NCBI GenBank assembly: GCA_934097015.1
Contig: CAKONF010000002.1
Location: 13,845-77,844, forward strand
DNA length: 64,000 nt
Reading direction: 5' to 3'
Origin: an uncultured Bacilli bacterium
GTDB taxonomy: Bacteria; Bacillota_I; Bacilli_A; RF39; UBA660
This document shows positions 18,430 to 28,126 of this stretch, piece by piece (the stretch's first letter is position 1; every line of letters begins with the position of its first letter). Below the pieces are notes generated by a model. It searched no databases, was not told the DNA's origin, and saw only the letters and a list, made by a program, of their open reading frames with translations. The position numbers and the translations under genes were made by a program.

Positions 18430-18479
18430 AAAATAAAAAAACACAAAATAATTTTTATATTTTTATTTAATTATTTTGT
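18430..18479 (-). terminator. Rho-independent terminator of the amidase-LysM gene
   Basis: A perfect 11-bp stem, ACAAAATAATT (minus 18479-18469) with AATTATTTTGT (18453-18443), is followed by GTTTTTTTATTTTT. It ends the LysM gene before the HEPN pair. Confidence 0.8.
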
Positions 18480-18492
18480 ATTTTAATGAACA

Positions 18493-19754
18493 TTAGAAAA
18501 TTAATAACTGTTGACCTATTGTTAGAGAATTATTTATTAGATTATTTAATTCTTTTATTTTTTCTACGGTTGTGTTATTATCTTTTGCTATACTCCATAA
18601 TGTGTCTCCTTTTTTTACTATATATGTATTTGTTATAGATGATGGTATTTTTATTAATTGGCCTATTGATAATGTATTTGATGTTAAATTATTTAATGAT
18701 TTTATCTTATCTGGTGTTGTATTATACTTATTTGCGATACTAAATAAAGTATCTCCTTCTTTTACTGTATAGAAGTCATAGTCTTCTGTGATAAAATCTG
18801 ATTCACTTTTTCTAATTTTTAATGTTTGACCTATTGATAGTGTGTTTGATGTTAAATTATTTAATTTTTTTAATTCATCTGCTGTTAAATTATATTTATT
18901 TGCAATTGCGTATAGTGTATCGCCTTTTTTTACTGTATAAGTGTTTACAGTATTTTCTTCTGTTGTGCCCGGTAATAGAAGTACTTGTCCAATACTAAGT
19001 GTATTTGTAGTCAAATTATTTAATTTTTTTATATCATCTACTGAAACACCATATTTTGAAGCAATACCATATAAAGTTTCTCCTTTTGAAATAGTATGAG
19101 TATTTGGTAGATCTGTACTAGTTCCTGGTATTTTTAATACTTGACCGATTGAAAGATTGTTTGATGTTAAATTATTTGTTGTTTTTAATTTATCTACTGT
19201 TGTATCATATTTTTTTGCTATAGAATACAGTGAATCTCCTTTTTTTACTGTATATGTATTTGATGTTGATGGTGTTGGAGTTGGTGTTTCGGTCGTGTTA
19301 TCATTTGATGGTAGTTTAAGTTTTTGTCCTATTGATAATGAATTTGAAGTTAGATTATTTAATTTTTTTAATTCATTTACATTAGTACCATATTTATTTG
19401 CGATACTCCATAATGAATCACCTTTTTTTACTATGTAGTATCCAGTTTGTTCGTATGGAATGTTTTTATAATCTAACACCGCTTCTATAACTGCTTCTGC
19501 ATAATCTTTGTAGTTATTTTTTAATTTTTCGGCATCTTTTGCATTATCTAAAAAACCATATTCAACTATAACAGTTTCTGCATTTGGAGTATTTCTTAAC
19601 ATATAATAATAATCTTTTGATGTATCACTTGGTAATCTACGTTGATAATATTTTCTTACTAGTTGTCCTTTTTCTGAAAGTCCATTTAATATTTTACTAG
19701 CAAGTTTATCATTATTTCTAAGAGCATAGATTACTTCAGCACCTTCGGCACCTC
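18493..19754 (-). pseudogene. C-terminal part of split N-acetylmuramoyl-L-alanine amidase with six LysM repeats
   Basis: This is the 3' segment of a peptidoglycan amidase gene interrupted by the element at 19745-35127. From 19749 the frame reads AEGAEVIYALRNNDKLAS, then VIVEYGFLDNAKDAEKL, the catalytic-Glu region of Amidase_3. Six LysM modules follow, each opening like YTVKKGDSLYSIAKKY and closing like LTSNTLSIGQ. An ATG at 19602 could only start a fragment lacking the zinc site. The frame joins in register with the segment at 35123-35398 to make 510 residues. If excision occurs, a full secreted wall enzyme is restored; note that the reconstructed gene shows no obvious signal peptide. Confidence 0.92.
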
Positions 19755-19772
19755 ATAAGTTTAGTAGCCATT
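19745..19772. other. Element end attL (attachment-site half)
   Basis: On the plus strand TCGGCACCTC (19745-19754) matches TCGCCACCTC at 35118-35127 with one mismatch; CACCTC is the shared core (GAGGTG on the gene strand). The element arm AGTTTAGTAGCCATT (19758-19772) matches, as an inverted repeat, AATGGTAAGTAAACT at the other end in 11 of 15 positions. This is the arrangement expected after integration by a large serine recombinase. Confidence 0.85.
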
Positions 19773-19835
19773 GTTTATTATTTACTAGCATTCCACAATT
19801 GTTCCGTTTGCGGTATAAAAAGTATATTTATTTTT

Positions 19836-21143
19836 TTAATTTATTATTTTTTGAATATTTTCTTTAAATGTTTTATCTGGTTCTATTTGTGGAATATAAT
19901 GGTGCATATCTCTCGCTCTTTGTTGCTTTCTAGTATATTCATTATCCACGTTTTCAAAATTCCAATATGTTCTATATGCCTTACCTATATCAAGATACTC
20001 ATTTTCTAAATATGAGTTTAATTTAGTTAAAAAACCTGAGAATGTATATTTGTCATCTATTTTAAAATTTAATAATTTAGAGTAATTATTTGCGGTTATA
20101 CCAACATCATCTTTTATTTTTGCTATATATCTGCTATAATTTCCATGCATTAATTCAGTATAAAACAATAAATCCGTATATTTTAAGATCAACAAAAACG
20201 TAACAATATAACATTGCTGTTCAGTCCACTTTTCATCCTCAGAAGTTTCTTCATTATTATAAAGTTTATATTTAGATACAAATTCATTAAAAATCTTATT
20301 TGAGTCTCTTAACGAAATATTTAATATTTGAAACATTTCAGATATCTTCTTAATTATTTTATCTAAATTATAAATATTAGAAGTATCAATCGTTTCATAA
20401 AATCTTATAGACAATAAATTATATTGATAATCAAAAAACTTACTAAAATACTTTTCGCTATCCATTTCTTGACCAAAAATTGTTTTTGCAGATTCTTCAA
20501 GTTGTAATTTATCTACAGCTATTATAAATATGCAGTTTTCAACATCAAAGAAATGTTTAATAATTTCTAAAGTGTCTATAGCAAAGCTTGGTTTACATCT
20601 ATCTAATTCATCAACAATAAATATTTGCGGTTCTTTACTACAACATTTTTTTAATTTTGTTTCAATTTTCTTTTTACACGAAACAAACTCATCAAAATCC
20701 TTTTTGTAACATTCGTTTTCTATCCCCATGATATTATCTTTTATATCATTTAAATCAACATCATATTTCTTTTTATAGAAACCATTAATCATAGCATATA
20801 AAGATACTAAAATACCTTTACCAAAATTACTGGTAAGTTTAACTAATTTATCTAATTCTTTACCCAATTTTAATTTATTCTCCATTGATGCAAAAAAAGG
20901 TATGTATGGCGTTTCATAAAAATCATATTCATAAGCATTATAATTTAAAAATAAATTCATATTTTCAGATTCAATTATTTTTTCTTCTAATTCATTTAAA
21001 AATGTACTTTTTCCAGAACCCCATGCACCGTTTAATAAAATAACTAATCCATTTTTACTATTTTCCTTGTAATCTTCTCTTTTTCTTATTATTTCCAATA
21101 AAACATCAACATCAACTTGTCTTGAAACCTTATTCATCTTCAT
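19836..21143 (-). CDS. KAP-family P-loop NTPase
   Basis: A 435-residue ATPase with the KAP architecture. Walker A is LLNGAWGSGKSTFLNELE near residue 35. Walker B is IFIVDELDRCKPSFAIDTLE (about 170), with the DELDRC typical of KAP. FIIAVDKLQLEESAKTIFG and EKYFSKFFDYQYNL follow. I see no clear TM pair, which some KAP proteins insert. KAP NTPases are found in bacterial conflict and phage-exclusion loci, often membrane-linked; this one's target is unknown. The ribosome site is AAGGAGTGATCAT-ATG. It follows the recombinase by 35 nt and is the gene nearest attL. Confidence 0.86.
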   Translation of the reverse strand: MKMNKVSRQVDVDVLLEIIRKREDYKENSKNGLVILLNGAWGSGKSTFLNELEEKIIESENMNLFLNYNAYEYDFYETPYIPFFASMENKLKLGKELDKLVKLTSNFGKGILVSLYAMINGFYKKKYDVDLNDIKDNIMGIENECYKKDFDEFVSCKKKIETKLKKCCSKEPQIFIVDELDRCKPSFAIDTLEIIKHFFDVENCIFIIAVDKLQLEESAKTIFGQEMDSEKYFSKFFDYQYNLLSIRFYETIDTSNIYNLDKIIKKISEMFQILNISLRDSNKIFNEFVSKYKLYNNEETSEDEKWTEQQCYIVTFLLILKYTDLLFYTELMHGNYSRYIAKIKDDVGITANNYSKLLNFKIDDKYTFSGFLTKLNSYLENEYLDIGKAYRTYWNFENVDNEYTRKQQRARDMHHYIPQIEPDKTFKENIQKIIN

Positions 21144-21178
21144 ATGATCACTCCTTATAGCTTTTTATTATATCATTA

Positions 21179-22834
21179 TTATTTGTTTTTTCCAACTCTG
21201 CCATAAGGATTTCTTATTTTATTTTCATCAATATAAATAAATTCTATTTGAGGTATAACATCATACTTAAACTTGATAGTAATATTTCTATCTTTATCTA
21301 TTATTATCTTATCTATTAGAGCTTCTATTAACTCTCTTTTTGGCTTAGTTAAATCTAATAATTCTTTAATCTTTTTAATGTAATTTGGTAATATACTTTG
21401 ATTATTTCTTGAAGTATATTTTTTTAATTCTTCTTCATCTATTCTTTCAACAATTTGTTTTAATTTTAATTCATATGAACTAGCCAATTCTTTATATACA
21501 TTAGCAGATATTACTCCATCACACCTATCGTTATACAACATAGATATTTTATTAGTAATCTTTTCTTTTTCTAATTTTAAACCTTTTATAACTTCATCTA
21601 TATTTTCTTTTTCTTTATGAATATTCTTTGTTATTTCATTATTTAATTTCTCTAAATCCAATTCATTAACTAATTCAGATACGACATTATTAATCTTCTC
21701 TAATATTTGTTTTTCTAAATAGTTATATGGAAAGAAATGAGAATAACATCTACCTCTAATAGGATCTCTTGAATATCTATTACAATTAATAGACCAATAA
21801 TCTTTATTTCTTCTATAAAGTACGGTTAATCGATTACCACATTCTTTACAAAATAATTTACCTTCTAATATCCTTTTTTCTCTTTTTGTTTTTATTTCAT
21901 AATTTCTTGTTTTTCTTTTTCTTAAAATATTAACATAATTAAAGGTTTCTCTATCCACTAAAGCTTCATGAGTATTTTCAACTATAGTCCATAACTTTTC
22001 ATCAAGTGTTATTTTCTTCTTTGATTTATAATTAACTTTAGTTTGAACATGTTGCACCATATCACCAGTATAAATTCTATTTGATAGTATCTTTGTAACT
22101 GTTGTAATATTCCAAGTATCTCTATTAATAAGTTGTGATGAATAAGAAGTCTTTTTATAGCTACTTGGAGTTGGCACTTTCATTTCATTTAGTTTATTTG
22201 CTATTTCAGTAGGTCCAACTCCATTAGCTCTTAATTTAAATATTTCTTTCACAATCCAATCTGTTTCTGGATTAGGTATTAGATGACCTTTATCTTCCGG
22301 ATCTCTCATATAACCAAAACTAGGTAAACTCCCAACAAATTTCCCATTTAATCTTTTTTGATTTAATACTGCTCTAATTTTAACTGAATTTTGTTTACTA
22401 TAATAATCATTACAAGCAATAATAAATGTAGATGAATCATTACTTGCTTGTTCTTTAAATGTATCAACTGATTCCGATATAGAAATAAATCTAATATTAT
22501 TCTCTGGGAAAAATGTTTCTGTATAATATCCGGTCATAACGTGGTCTCTTCCAAATCTAGATAAATCTTTAACTATTACACAATTTATCTTTTTGCTTTT
22601 TATATCTTCTAGCATTTTTTTAAATGCTGGTCTATCAAAATCAGTTCCAGAAAATCCATCATCAACATATTCTCCAACTAGATTAAAATTATTACTATTT
22701 ACATAACTTCTTAATAATTCTTTTTGATTAATTACACTTTCACTATCAGATTCATATTTTTTATCTTTGTCTTCTTGAGATAATCTTATATAGATTCCAG
22801 TATTGAAATCTTTATCAGTTAAGTTATTATTCAT
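21179..22834 (-). CDS. Large serine recombinase (integrase)
   Basis: A 551-residue site-specific recombinase of the TndX/TnpX-like large serine type. The N-terminal catalytic domain has the nucleophile Ser in YIRLSQEDKDK, then VDDGFSGTDFDRPAF and VKDLSRFGRDHV. The recombinase domain follows (about residues 180-290). A zinc ribbon is visible as LFCKECGNRL ... INCNRY (about 330-360), then a coiled coil (EKENIDEVIKGLKLEKEKI) and C-terminal arm. It is the obvious enzyme for the attL/attR recombination described here. Ribosome site AAAGGATATAAA-ATG. Length is normal. Confidence 0.95.
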   Translation of the reverse strand: MNNNLTDKDFNTGIYIRLSQEDKDKKYESDSESVINQKELLRSYVNSNNFNLVGEYVDDGFSGTDFDRPAFKKMLEDIKSKKINCVIVKDLSRFGRDHVMTGYYTETFFPENNIRFISISESVDTFKEQASNDSSTFIIACNDYYSKQNSVKIRAVLNQKRLNGKFVGSLPSFGYMRDPEDKGHLIPNPETDWIVKEIFKLRANGVGPTEIANKLNEMKVPTPSSYKKTSYSSQLINRDTWNITTVTKILSNRIYTGDMVQHVQTKVNYKSKKKITLDEKLWTIVENTHEALVDRETFNYVNILRKRKTRNYEIKTKREKRILEGKLFCKECGNRLTVLYRRNKDYWSINCNRYSRDPIRGRCYSHFFPYNYLEKQILEKINNVVSELVNELDLEKLNNEITKNIHKEKENIDEVIKGLKLEKEKITNKISMLYNDRCDGVISANVYKELASSYELKLKQIVERIDEEELKKYTSRNNQSILPNYIKKIKELLDLTKPKRELIEALIDKIIIDKDRNITIKFKYDVIPQIEFIYIDENKIRNPYGRVGKNK

Positions 22835-22893
22835 TTTATATCCTTTTACTTAAATGGGTGTTAAAACAAATGAATGATAATATCATAATAAAA

Positions 22894-23007
22894 TTATTGC
22901 AAATCATTATTTAAATGATTCTCCTTTTGTTCTTTAATTATCTCTTTAATAAGATATTGTAAAATAAGATCTTTAAACGAAATGTTATTCAAGTAGGCTC
23001 CTTCCAT
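22894..23007 (-). CDS. Small ORF upstream of the recombinase, 37 residues
   Basis: ATG at 23007 has a strong ribosome site (AGGTGG, 7 nt spacing). The frame reads MEGAYLNNISFKDLILQYL and continues with an amphipathic, Lys/Glu-rich helix to TAA at 22894-22896. It precedes the serine recombinase by 59 nt in the same direction. Size and position suggest a small accessory protein, for example a recombination directionality factor or regulator, but no family is recognised. The rest of the 478-bp gap (23008-23312) holds only the hsdR terminator and AT-rich sequence. Confidence 0.5.
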   Translation of the reverse strand: MEGAYLNNISFKDLILQYLIKEIIKEQKENHLNNDLQ

Positions 23008-23160
23008 AATTAAACCACCTATTTAAATTTATGTTTGTATTTATTATTTTTGAATTTTTTTCATATATATATCTACTTTCTTTCTTTTTACATTAGTATT
23101 ACTAATAATTTTATAGAATTATTTATTATATTATTATTGAACCGAATGTCCTTTGAGCGT

Positions 23161-23209
23161 AAAAAAAACATCTAACTCTTTAAAAAAAATTTTCTAGTAA
23201 GTCAGATGT
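23161..23209 (-). terminator. Rho-independent terminator of the hsd operon
   Basis: The stem ACATCTGACT (minus 23209-23200) pairs with AGTTAGATGT (23177-23168) with one G:U, followed by eight T residues. It lies about 100 nt after the hsdR stop. Confidence 0.85.
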
Positions 23210-23312
23210 AAACTTTTCTGTATTAATATAAATTTTTCTTTTTTTGTGCTTTTCGATGCTTTTTTGTGCCGAATGGTATTATTGTTGAAATTATTTGAAG
23301 ATAAATTATATA

Positions 23313-26300
23313 CTAAAATTTACTACTTGAAATATTAAAGAATTTATTAAAAAAGCTTAATAATTTATCTATAACATTATTTTTCTTTTCTTGCCTATCA
23401 TTTGTAGGCGTAAACATGTTCATAGGTGGAAGAATTGCTGATACTTCAGTACCATTTGTTTCTACTCTTCCTTGTTCAAATGATTTTTGAATAAAATTGT
23501 ACGTTTCTTCTTTGTTAAGATTTTCTTCAACAATTATTTTATCTAATTCTTCTTTCTTTTTGCTATCCATAAATGATTCAAAATCAGCATATACATTTGA
23601 ATCTTGATCTAATGATTCAATAAATGACATAATTAAATCTTTCTTATTTCTTAAATCTGGACTTGCCATGATTGTCTTTTGAATAGTTACAAGAATTTCT
23701 TTATCTTCCATGTTGCTATCATGGTATTTCTTAACTAACCCTAAGATATAATCAATATTAACTTCTATAGATTTAATTAATTCCATTTCAAATACTACAT
23801 CTTCAGTAACATCAGTTTTTTCTTGCTTAGCTTTATTTCTAAATTCATTATACAGTTCAATATAGATACTATGATAATCTTGCTTATCTCTTTCACTAAT
23901 TAACTCTTCATTATTGAATTCATCAAATGATGATAATATATTGGTTACTTTTAATATTGCACCATAAAGTTTTATAAACTCTTTTTGTTCTGTCTCACTT
24001 TGCATTAACTCACCTGGAATAAATTTAGAAGTCAAATTTTCAACTAATGTCTTGTATCCTTCGAATATTTTGCCATTCTCATCTTCATATCCATAATAGT
24101 AGTCTTTATATGATTTTAATAATACAATGCCACGTGCGTTTTCATCCCCAAATTTAGCAAGTGCTTCATTAAGCCTATCTTCTAAATTTCTAAATGAAAC
24201 TATATTACCATATGTTTTTACACTATTTAAGATTCTATTAGTTCTTGAGAACGCTTGAATTAATCCATGCCATTTTAAATTCTTATCAACCCATAATGTA
24301 TTTAATGTTTTTGCATCAAAACCTGTTAAAAACATATTAGCAACGATTAATATATCTATTTCTCTATTTTTCATTCTTAGAGATACATCTTTATAGTAAT
24401 TTTGAAATTTTTCTGATGATGTATCATAACTTGTTCCAAACATATTATTATAATCTTTAATAGCATTTTCTAAAAATGTTCTATCATCTGTACTTAATGC
24501 TTCTGTTGATTCAGAGTTTTCATCAATTACTCCATCTTCTCCATTAACACCATAAGAATATATTATTGCTACTTTAAGATTACTCTTTTTTATATCTAAT
24601 TGTTTCTTAAATTCAGCATAGTATTCTTTAGCCATTTTAATGTTGGATACAGCAAACAATGAGTTAAATCCATTAATATTCTTCTTAGACTTAATTTCTT
24701 CTGCATCTTGTTTTTTAGCTACTGCAGAAACATTATCTAAAGTTGAATAAACATAACTTTCAGATGTCTTAGTTTTTGTACTAAAATGCTCTATTATATA
24801 ATCTGTAATCAGAGAAATTCTAATTTGGTTATCAAATAGTTTTTCTTCATCAATATTATATACTTTTTCATCTTGAACACCCTCACGAATATCAATTCTT
24901 CCAACATATTCATATCTAAATGGTAATACATTCTTATCAGCAATAGCATTTACTATTGTATAAGTATGTAATCTTTCTCCAAAAATTTGTTCTGTTGTTT
25001 CAGAGATACCTTTAATAGTTCTAGCATTCTCTGGAAATATTGGAGTTCCAGTAAATCCAAATAAATAATATTTATTAAACTTCTTAATAATAGCTTTATG
25101 CATATCTCCAAATTGAGATCTATGACATTCATCAAATATAAATACTACATGTTTATTAAATACATCACTGTTCTCATTTTTCTTGATAAATTGTGATAAT
25201 TTTTGAATTGTAGTAATAATAATCTTAGTACTTGGATCATTTAATTGTCCTTCTAATATTTTTGTTGAGGTATTAGAATTAGCTGCTCCTTCTTTAAATC
25301 TGTCGTATTCTTTCATTGTTTGATAATCTAGGTCTTTTCTATCTACAACGAATAGTACTTTATCAATAAAATCTAATTTCCTAGCAAGTTGTGAAGTTTT
25401 GAACGAAGTTAATGTTTTTCCAGAACCCGTTGTATGCCAAATATAACCACCTGATTTTAAAGTTCCATAAAACTTATTATTATATGCAATATTAATTCTA
25501 TTTAAAATCTTTTCAGTAGCAACTATTTGATAAGGACGCATTACTAATAAATCTTCTTCAGAAGTAAATACACAATATTTAGTTAATGTATTTAATAACG
25601 TATGTTTAGTAAAAAATGTTCTGGCAAAATCAATTAAATCAGTAATACCATTATTTTTTTGATCTGCCCAATATGAAGTAAATTCAAATGAGTTTGACTT
25701 CTTTTTCTTTTGATTATTTATATGAAACTCTCTTGTAGTATTTGAATAATACTTAGTTAATGTTCCATTTGATATAACAAATATTTGAACAAAGTTATAT
25801 AATCCTGATCCTGCCCAGAAAGAATCTCTTTGATATCTTTCTATTTGATTAAAAGCTTCTCTTAAATCTACTCCTCTTTTTTTTAGTTCTACATGAACTA
25901 AAGGTAGTCCATTTACTAAAATAGTTACATCATATCTATTATCATGTTTTCCATCATTATTAACATACTGATTTAATACTTGAAGACTATTATTATGAAT
26001 ATTATTCTTATCTATTAAATAGATATTTTTCTTCTCATCTGAATCAAGAGTTATTTCTTGTTTATAATCTTCTTGAATTAATCTTGTCTTTTCAATAATA
26101 TAATCATTTTTATTTGCTATTACTTTAGTGAAAAAACTATCCCATTCTCCATCACTAAAATGATAATTATTAAGTTTTTCTAATTGTTTTCTTAAGTTAA
26201 GAATTAATTCATCTTCAGAGTTAATATTTAGTCTTTCATAACCCTGTTCAACTAAAGTTTTAATTAATTCTTTTTCTAAAGCATCTTCACTTTGAAAAGA

Positions 26301-26381
26301 TGTTGTTACTCTATTTAATACTTTATACTCAGTAAGTACTGTTGAATTATCATTTTCACTTATTAATCCTATATTAGTCAT
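23313..26381 (-). CDS. hsdR: Type I restriction enzyme, R subunit
   Basis: A 1022-residue motor/nuclease subunit. The N-terminal nuclease region shows the type I pattern NDGKHDNRYDVTILVNGLP followed by VHVELKK (about 145-185), matching the D...ExK catalytic residues. The SF2 helicase core has Walker A in IWHTTGSGKTLTSFKTSQL (about 315), DEAD-box variant FIFDECHRSQFG, SAT-like FGFTGTP and motif VI-like ADMF/QAFSRTNR. A C-terminal helical domain binds the methylase. The gene lies 4 nt after a membrane-protein gene. With HsdM and HsdS it would cut foreign unmethylated DNA. Confidence 0.96.
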   Translation of the reverse strand: MTNIGLISENDNSTVLTEYKVLNRVTTSFQSEDALEKELIKTLVEQGYERLNINSEDELILNLRKQLEKLNNYHFSDGEWDSFFTKVIANKNDYIIEKTRLIQEDYKQEITLDSDEKKNIYLIDKNNIHNNSLQVLNQYVNNDGKHDNRYDVTILVNGLPLVHVELKKRGVDLREAFNQIERYQRDSFWAGSGLYNFVQIFVISNGTLTKYYSNTTREFHINNQKKKKSNSFEFTSYWADQKNNGITDLIDFARTFFTKHTLLNTLTKYCVFTSEEDLLVMRPYQIVATEKILNRINIAYNNKFYGTLKSGGYIWHTTGSGKTLTSFKTSQLARKLDFIDKVLFVVDRKDLDYQTMKEYDRFKEGAANSNTSTKILEGQLNDPSTKIIITTIQKLSQFIKKNENSDVFNKHVVFIFDECHRSQFGDMHKAIIKKFNKYYLFGFTGTPIFPENARTIKGISETTEQIFGERLHTYTIVNAIADKNVLPFRYEYVGRIDIREGVQDEKVYNIDEEKLFDNQIRISLITDYIIEHFSTKTKTSESYVYSTLDNVSAVAKKQDAEEIKSKKNINGFNSLFAVSNIKMAKEYYAEFKKQLDIKKSNLKVAIIYSYGVNGEDGVIDENSESTEALSTDDRTFLENAIKDYNNMFGTSYDTSSEKFQNYYKDVSLRMKNREIDILIVANMFLTGFDAKTLNTLWVDKNLKWHGLIQAFSRTNRILNSVKTYGNIVSFRNLEDRLNEALAKFGDENARGIVLLKSYKDYYYGYEDENGKIFEGYKTLVENLTSKFIPGELMQSETEQKEFIKLYGAILKVTNILSSFDEFNNEELISERDKQDYHSIYIELYNEFRNKAKQEKTDVTEDVVFEMELIKSIEVNIDYILGLVKKYHDSNMEDKEILVTIQKTIMASPDLRNKKDLIMSFIESLDQDSNVYADFESFMDSKKKEELDKIIVEENLNKEETYNFIQKSFEQGRVETNGTEVSAILPPMNMFTPTNDRQEKKNNVIDKLLSFFNKFFNISSSKF

Positions 26382-26385
26382 TACT

Positions 26386-27003
26386 TCACACTTCCCATCT
26401 ATACCATTTCTTATAAAATTCCCAATCTTTTTTTAATTTACACATTTGCATATTGCTCATTAAAGTGTTAATTCTATTTCGTTCATCACAAATAGAATCT
26501 AATGTTTCATCAATTAAAGTCTTCGCATTTTTTATATTTTTTTTATTCTTTTTGCCAATATAATCAAGTGCAAAAAACACCTTCGCGTCAGTTACATTGT
26601 ACGCATCTAATAAATCAAGATGTTTTGCATAAAAACTGATGTCATTCTTTTCTTTTATTAAATTATTATAGGAATTAATTCTAAAATAATATTCATCATA
26701 AACTTTTAAATAGTTTTTATTATTTTTAATTTTATTTAAATTGTCTTTAAAACCATGTAGCCATAAATAATAATCTCTTATATTATTTAAAAAAATTGTA
26801 TCTTGTCTTTCACTCTCATTTTTGTAATCAAATATTAATATACATAATGACACAAATGCTCCTGTAATAGCATTAATTAATATTGTTTCACAAATATCTA
26901 TTTGATTTGGTGTAGGATGAAATATCTCAACAAAAATCAAAATAATGATTAAGGTAGTAATCAATAAAAATAACCAATACATAGAATTTTTTATTTTATT
27001 CAT
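26386..27003 (-). CDS. Two-TM membrane protein embedded in the hsd operon
   Basis: A 205-residue protein with TM segments at about residues 7-27 (YWLFLLITTLIIILIFVEIF) and 42-62 (ILINAITGAFVSLCILIFDY), then a ~140-residue charged helical cytosolic domain (YYLWLHGFKDNLNKIKNN, DERNRINTLMSNMQM). I start at ATG 27003, which overlaps the hsdS stop by 8 nt just as hsdS overlaps hsdM, with GAGGATATACAGT ahead of it. It ends 4 nt before hsdR. It is therefore built into the restriction operon by translational coupling. I do not recognise the family; no catalytic motif is visible. Confidence 0.75.
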   Translation of the reverse strand: MNKIKNSMYWLFLLITTLIIILIFVEIFHPTPNQIDICETILINAITGAFVSLCILIFDYKNESERQDTIFLNNIRDYYLWLHGFKDNLNKIKNNKNYLKVYDEYYFRINSYNNLIKEKNDISFYAKHLDLLDAYNVTDAKVFFALDYIGKKNKKNIKNAKTLIDETLDSICDERNRINTLMSNMQMCKLKKDWEFYKKWYRWEV

Positions 27004-28126
27004 ACTGTATATCCTCAAAATTTAATAATTTATTTCTATAATATTCATATTGTTTTCTTCTTAATTCTATTTCTGCAGGAAGACCGATTGAAATATCACT
27101 TATTAATTTTTCAAACTTATCCAATATACCGACTATTCGATTCTGTTCTTCAATCGGAGGAATTATTAAATCAAGTTGCTTAACTGTTGGAGTGGTCAAT
27201 TGTGGAATGCTACCTCCTGATTGCTTAAATTCGTGTCCATATAATGCATAATGTAAATATTTAGCTGAAATTATTTTTTCATCTGGAATAAGAGTTATCA
27301 AACGAATTATTGGAGTAAACTTGCCATATCTTACTTCGTGATAACCTATTGTGCCTCTTGCAGCTATAGTTACACATGATTGAACATCTACTTTATAATT
27401 TTTACTATATCCATATATAGCATTCTCTCCTACGCCATTTGATATAACCGGATATTTATAATCATCTTGCGGTTTAGAAATTCCTTTTATTGTATCTTCA
27501 GGTACATCACCGCCTGCAGAAATATTTTTGCATACTTCAGTTATATTATATTTTTTATAATTATCATTCTTTTTATCCAAGAGTATGACACGCCAAAACT
27601 CATATTGACTCTTTCTCGTTTCTATCTCCGCTTCTATCTCCGCTTCTAGCTCGCCAAATTTATCAAGAATTCGTACTATTTCCTCTTGTACTTCTAATGG
27701 AGGTACAGGTACTTTTAGTTTTTCTATCACCCTTCTATCTAATGTAGGAATACCAGCTTTTCTAACTCTACCAATAAAATATTTTTCATTATTCTTTAAA
27801 TAGTGATACAAAAACCTATTAATAAATAAATCATTATGTTCTAAGCAATAGCAACCATCTGAAGACCAAAAATTATTTTTTGAATATCCAACTACACCTG
27901 CAGATGCTCCAACATTTATTATCATAACGGTATCACTAAAACGATTATATTTATTATAATAACCTAAAGGGTTCAAACCACCATGATATACAGGATAATT
28001 TGCTTCAAAATTTAATTTTTTTATTGTTAATCTCTTTCCTCTTAATACCTTTGAAAAGCTTGAAATTGCTTTATATTTAACTCCATTAGGACACAACTCT
28101 TTTATTAAATCGTTTATCTTACTCAT
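26996..28126 (-). CDS. hsdS: Type I restriction-modification specificity subunit
   Basis: A 376-residue specificity subunit with two target-recognition domains and two conserved helical repeats. TRD1 covers about residues 10-145, ending PPLEVQEEIVRILDKFGEL. The central linker is EAEIEAEIETRKSQYEFWR. TRD2 covers about 190-330, ending PPIEEQNRIVGILDKFEKL and RRKQYEYYRNKLL. The central linker is encoded by a 12-bp tandem repeat (27623-27646). I start at ATG 28126 because ATGAGTAA overlaps the hsdM stop and GAGGT is suitably spaced. Confidence 0.95.
   Translation of the reverse strand: MSKINDLIKELCPNGVKYKAISSFSKVLRGKRLTIKKLNFEANYPVYHGGLNPLGYYNKYNRFSDTVMIINVGASAGVVGYSKNNFWSSDGCYCLEHNDLFINRFLYHYLKNNEKYFIGRVRKAGIPTLDRRVIEKLKVPVPPLEVQEEIVRILDKFGELEAEIEAEIETRKSQYEFWRVILLDKKNDNYKKYNITEVCKNISAGGDVPEDTIKGISKPQDDYKYPVISNGVGENAIYGYSKNYKVDVQSCVTIAARGTIGYHEVRYGKFTPIIRLITLIPDEKIISAKYLHYALYGHEFKQSGGSIPQLTTPTVKQLDLIIPPIEEQNRIVGILDKFEKLISDISIGLPAEIELRRKQYEYYRNKLLNFEDIQYE
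27623..27646 (-). repeat. 12-bp tandem repeat in the hsdS central linker
   Basis: Plus-strand TATCTCCGCTTC occurs twice in tandem (27623-27634, 27635-27646), with degenerate units on both sides. On the gene strand each unit encodes a four-residue step, giving LEAEIEAEIE. It is visibly more GC-rich than its surroundings. The position, between the two recognition domains and before RKSQYEFWR, is that of the variable tetrapeptide repeat in EcoR124I-type HsdS. Confidence 0.9.

Noticed and set aside
19755..19835. A tRNA gene as the integration target
   Set aside because: No cloverleaf is visible at either end; the target is a protein gene.
23210..23312. Repeated CCGAATG motif near hsdR as recombinase site
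   Set aside because: The two short copies lie inside the element with no dyad around them; the attL/attR evidence places the ends elsewhere.
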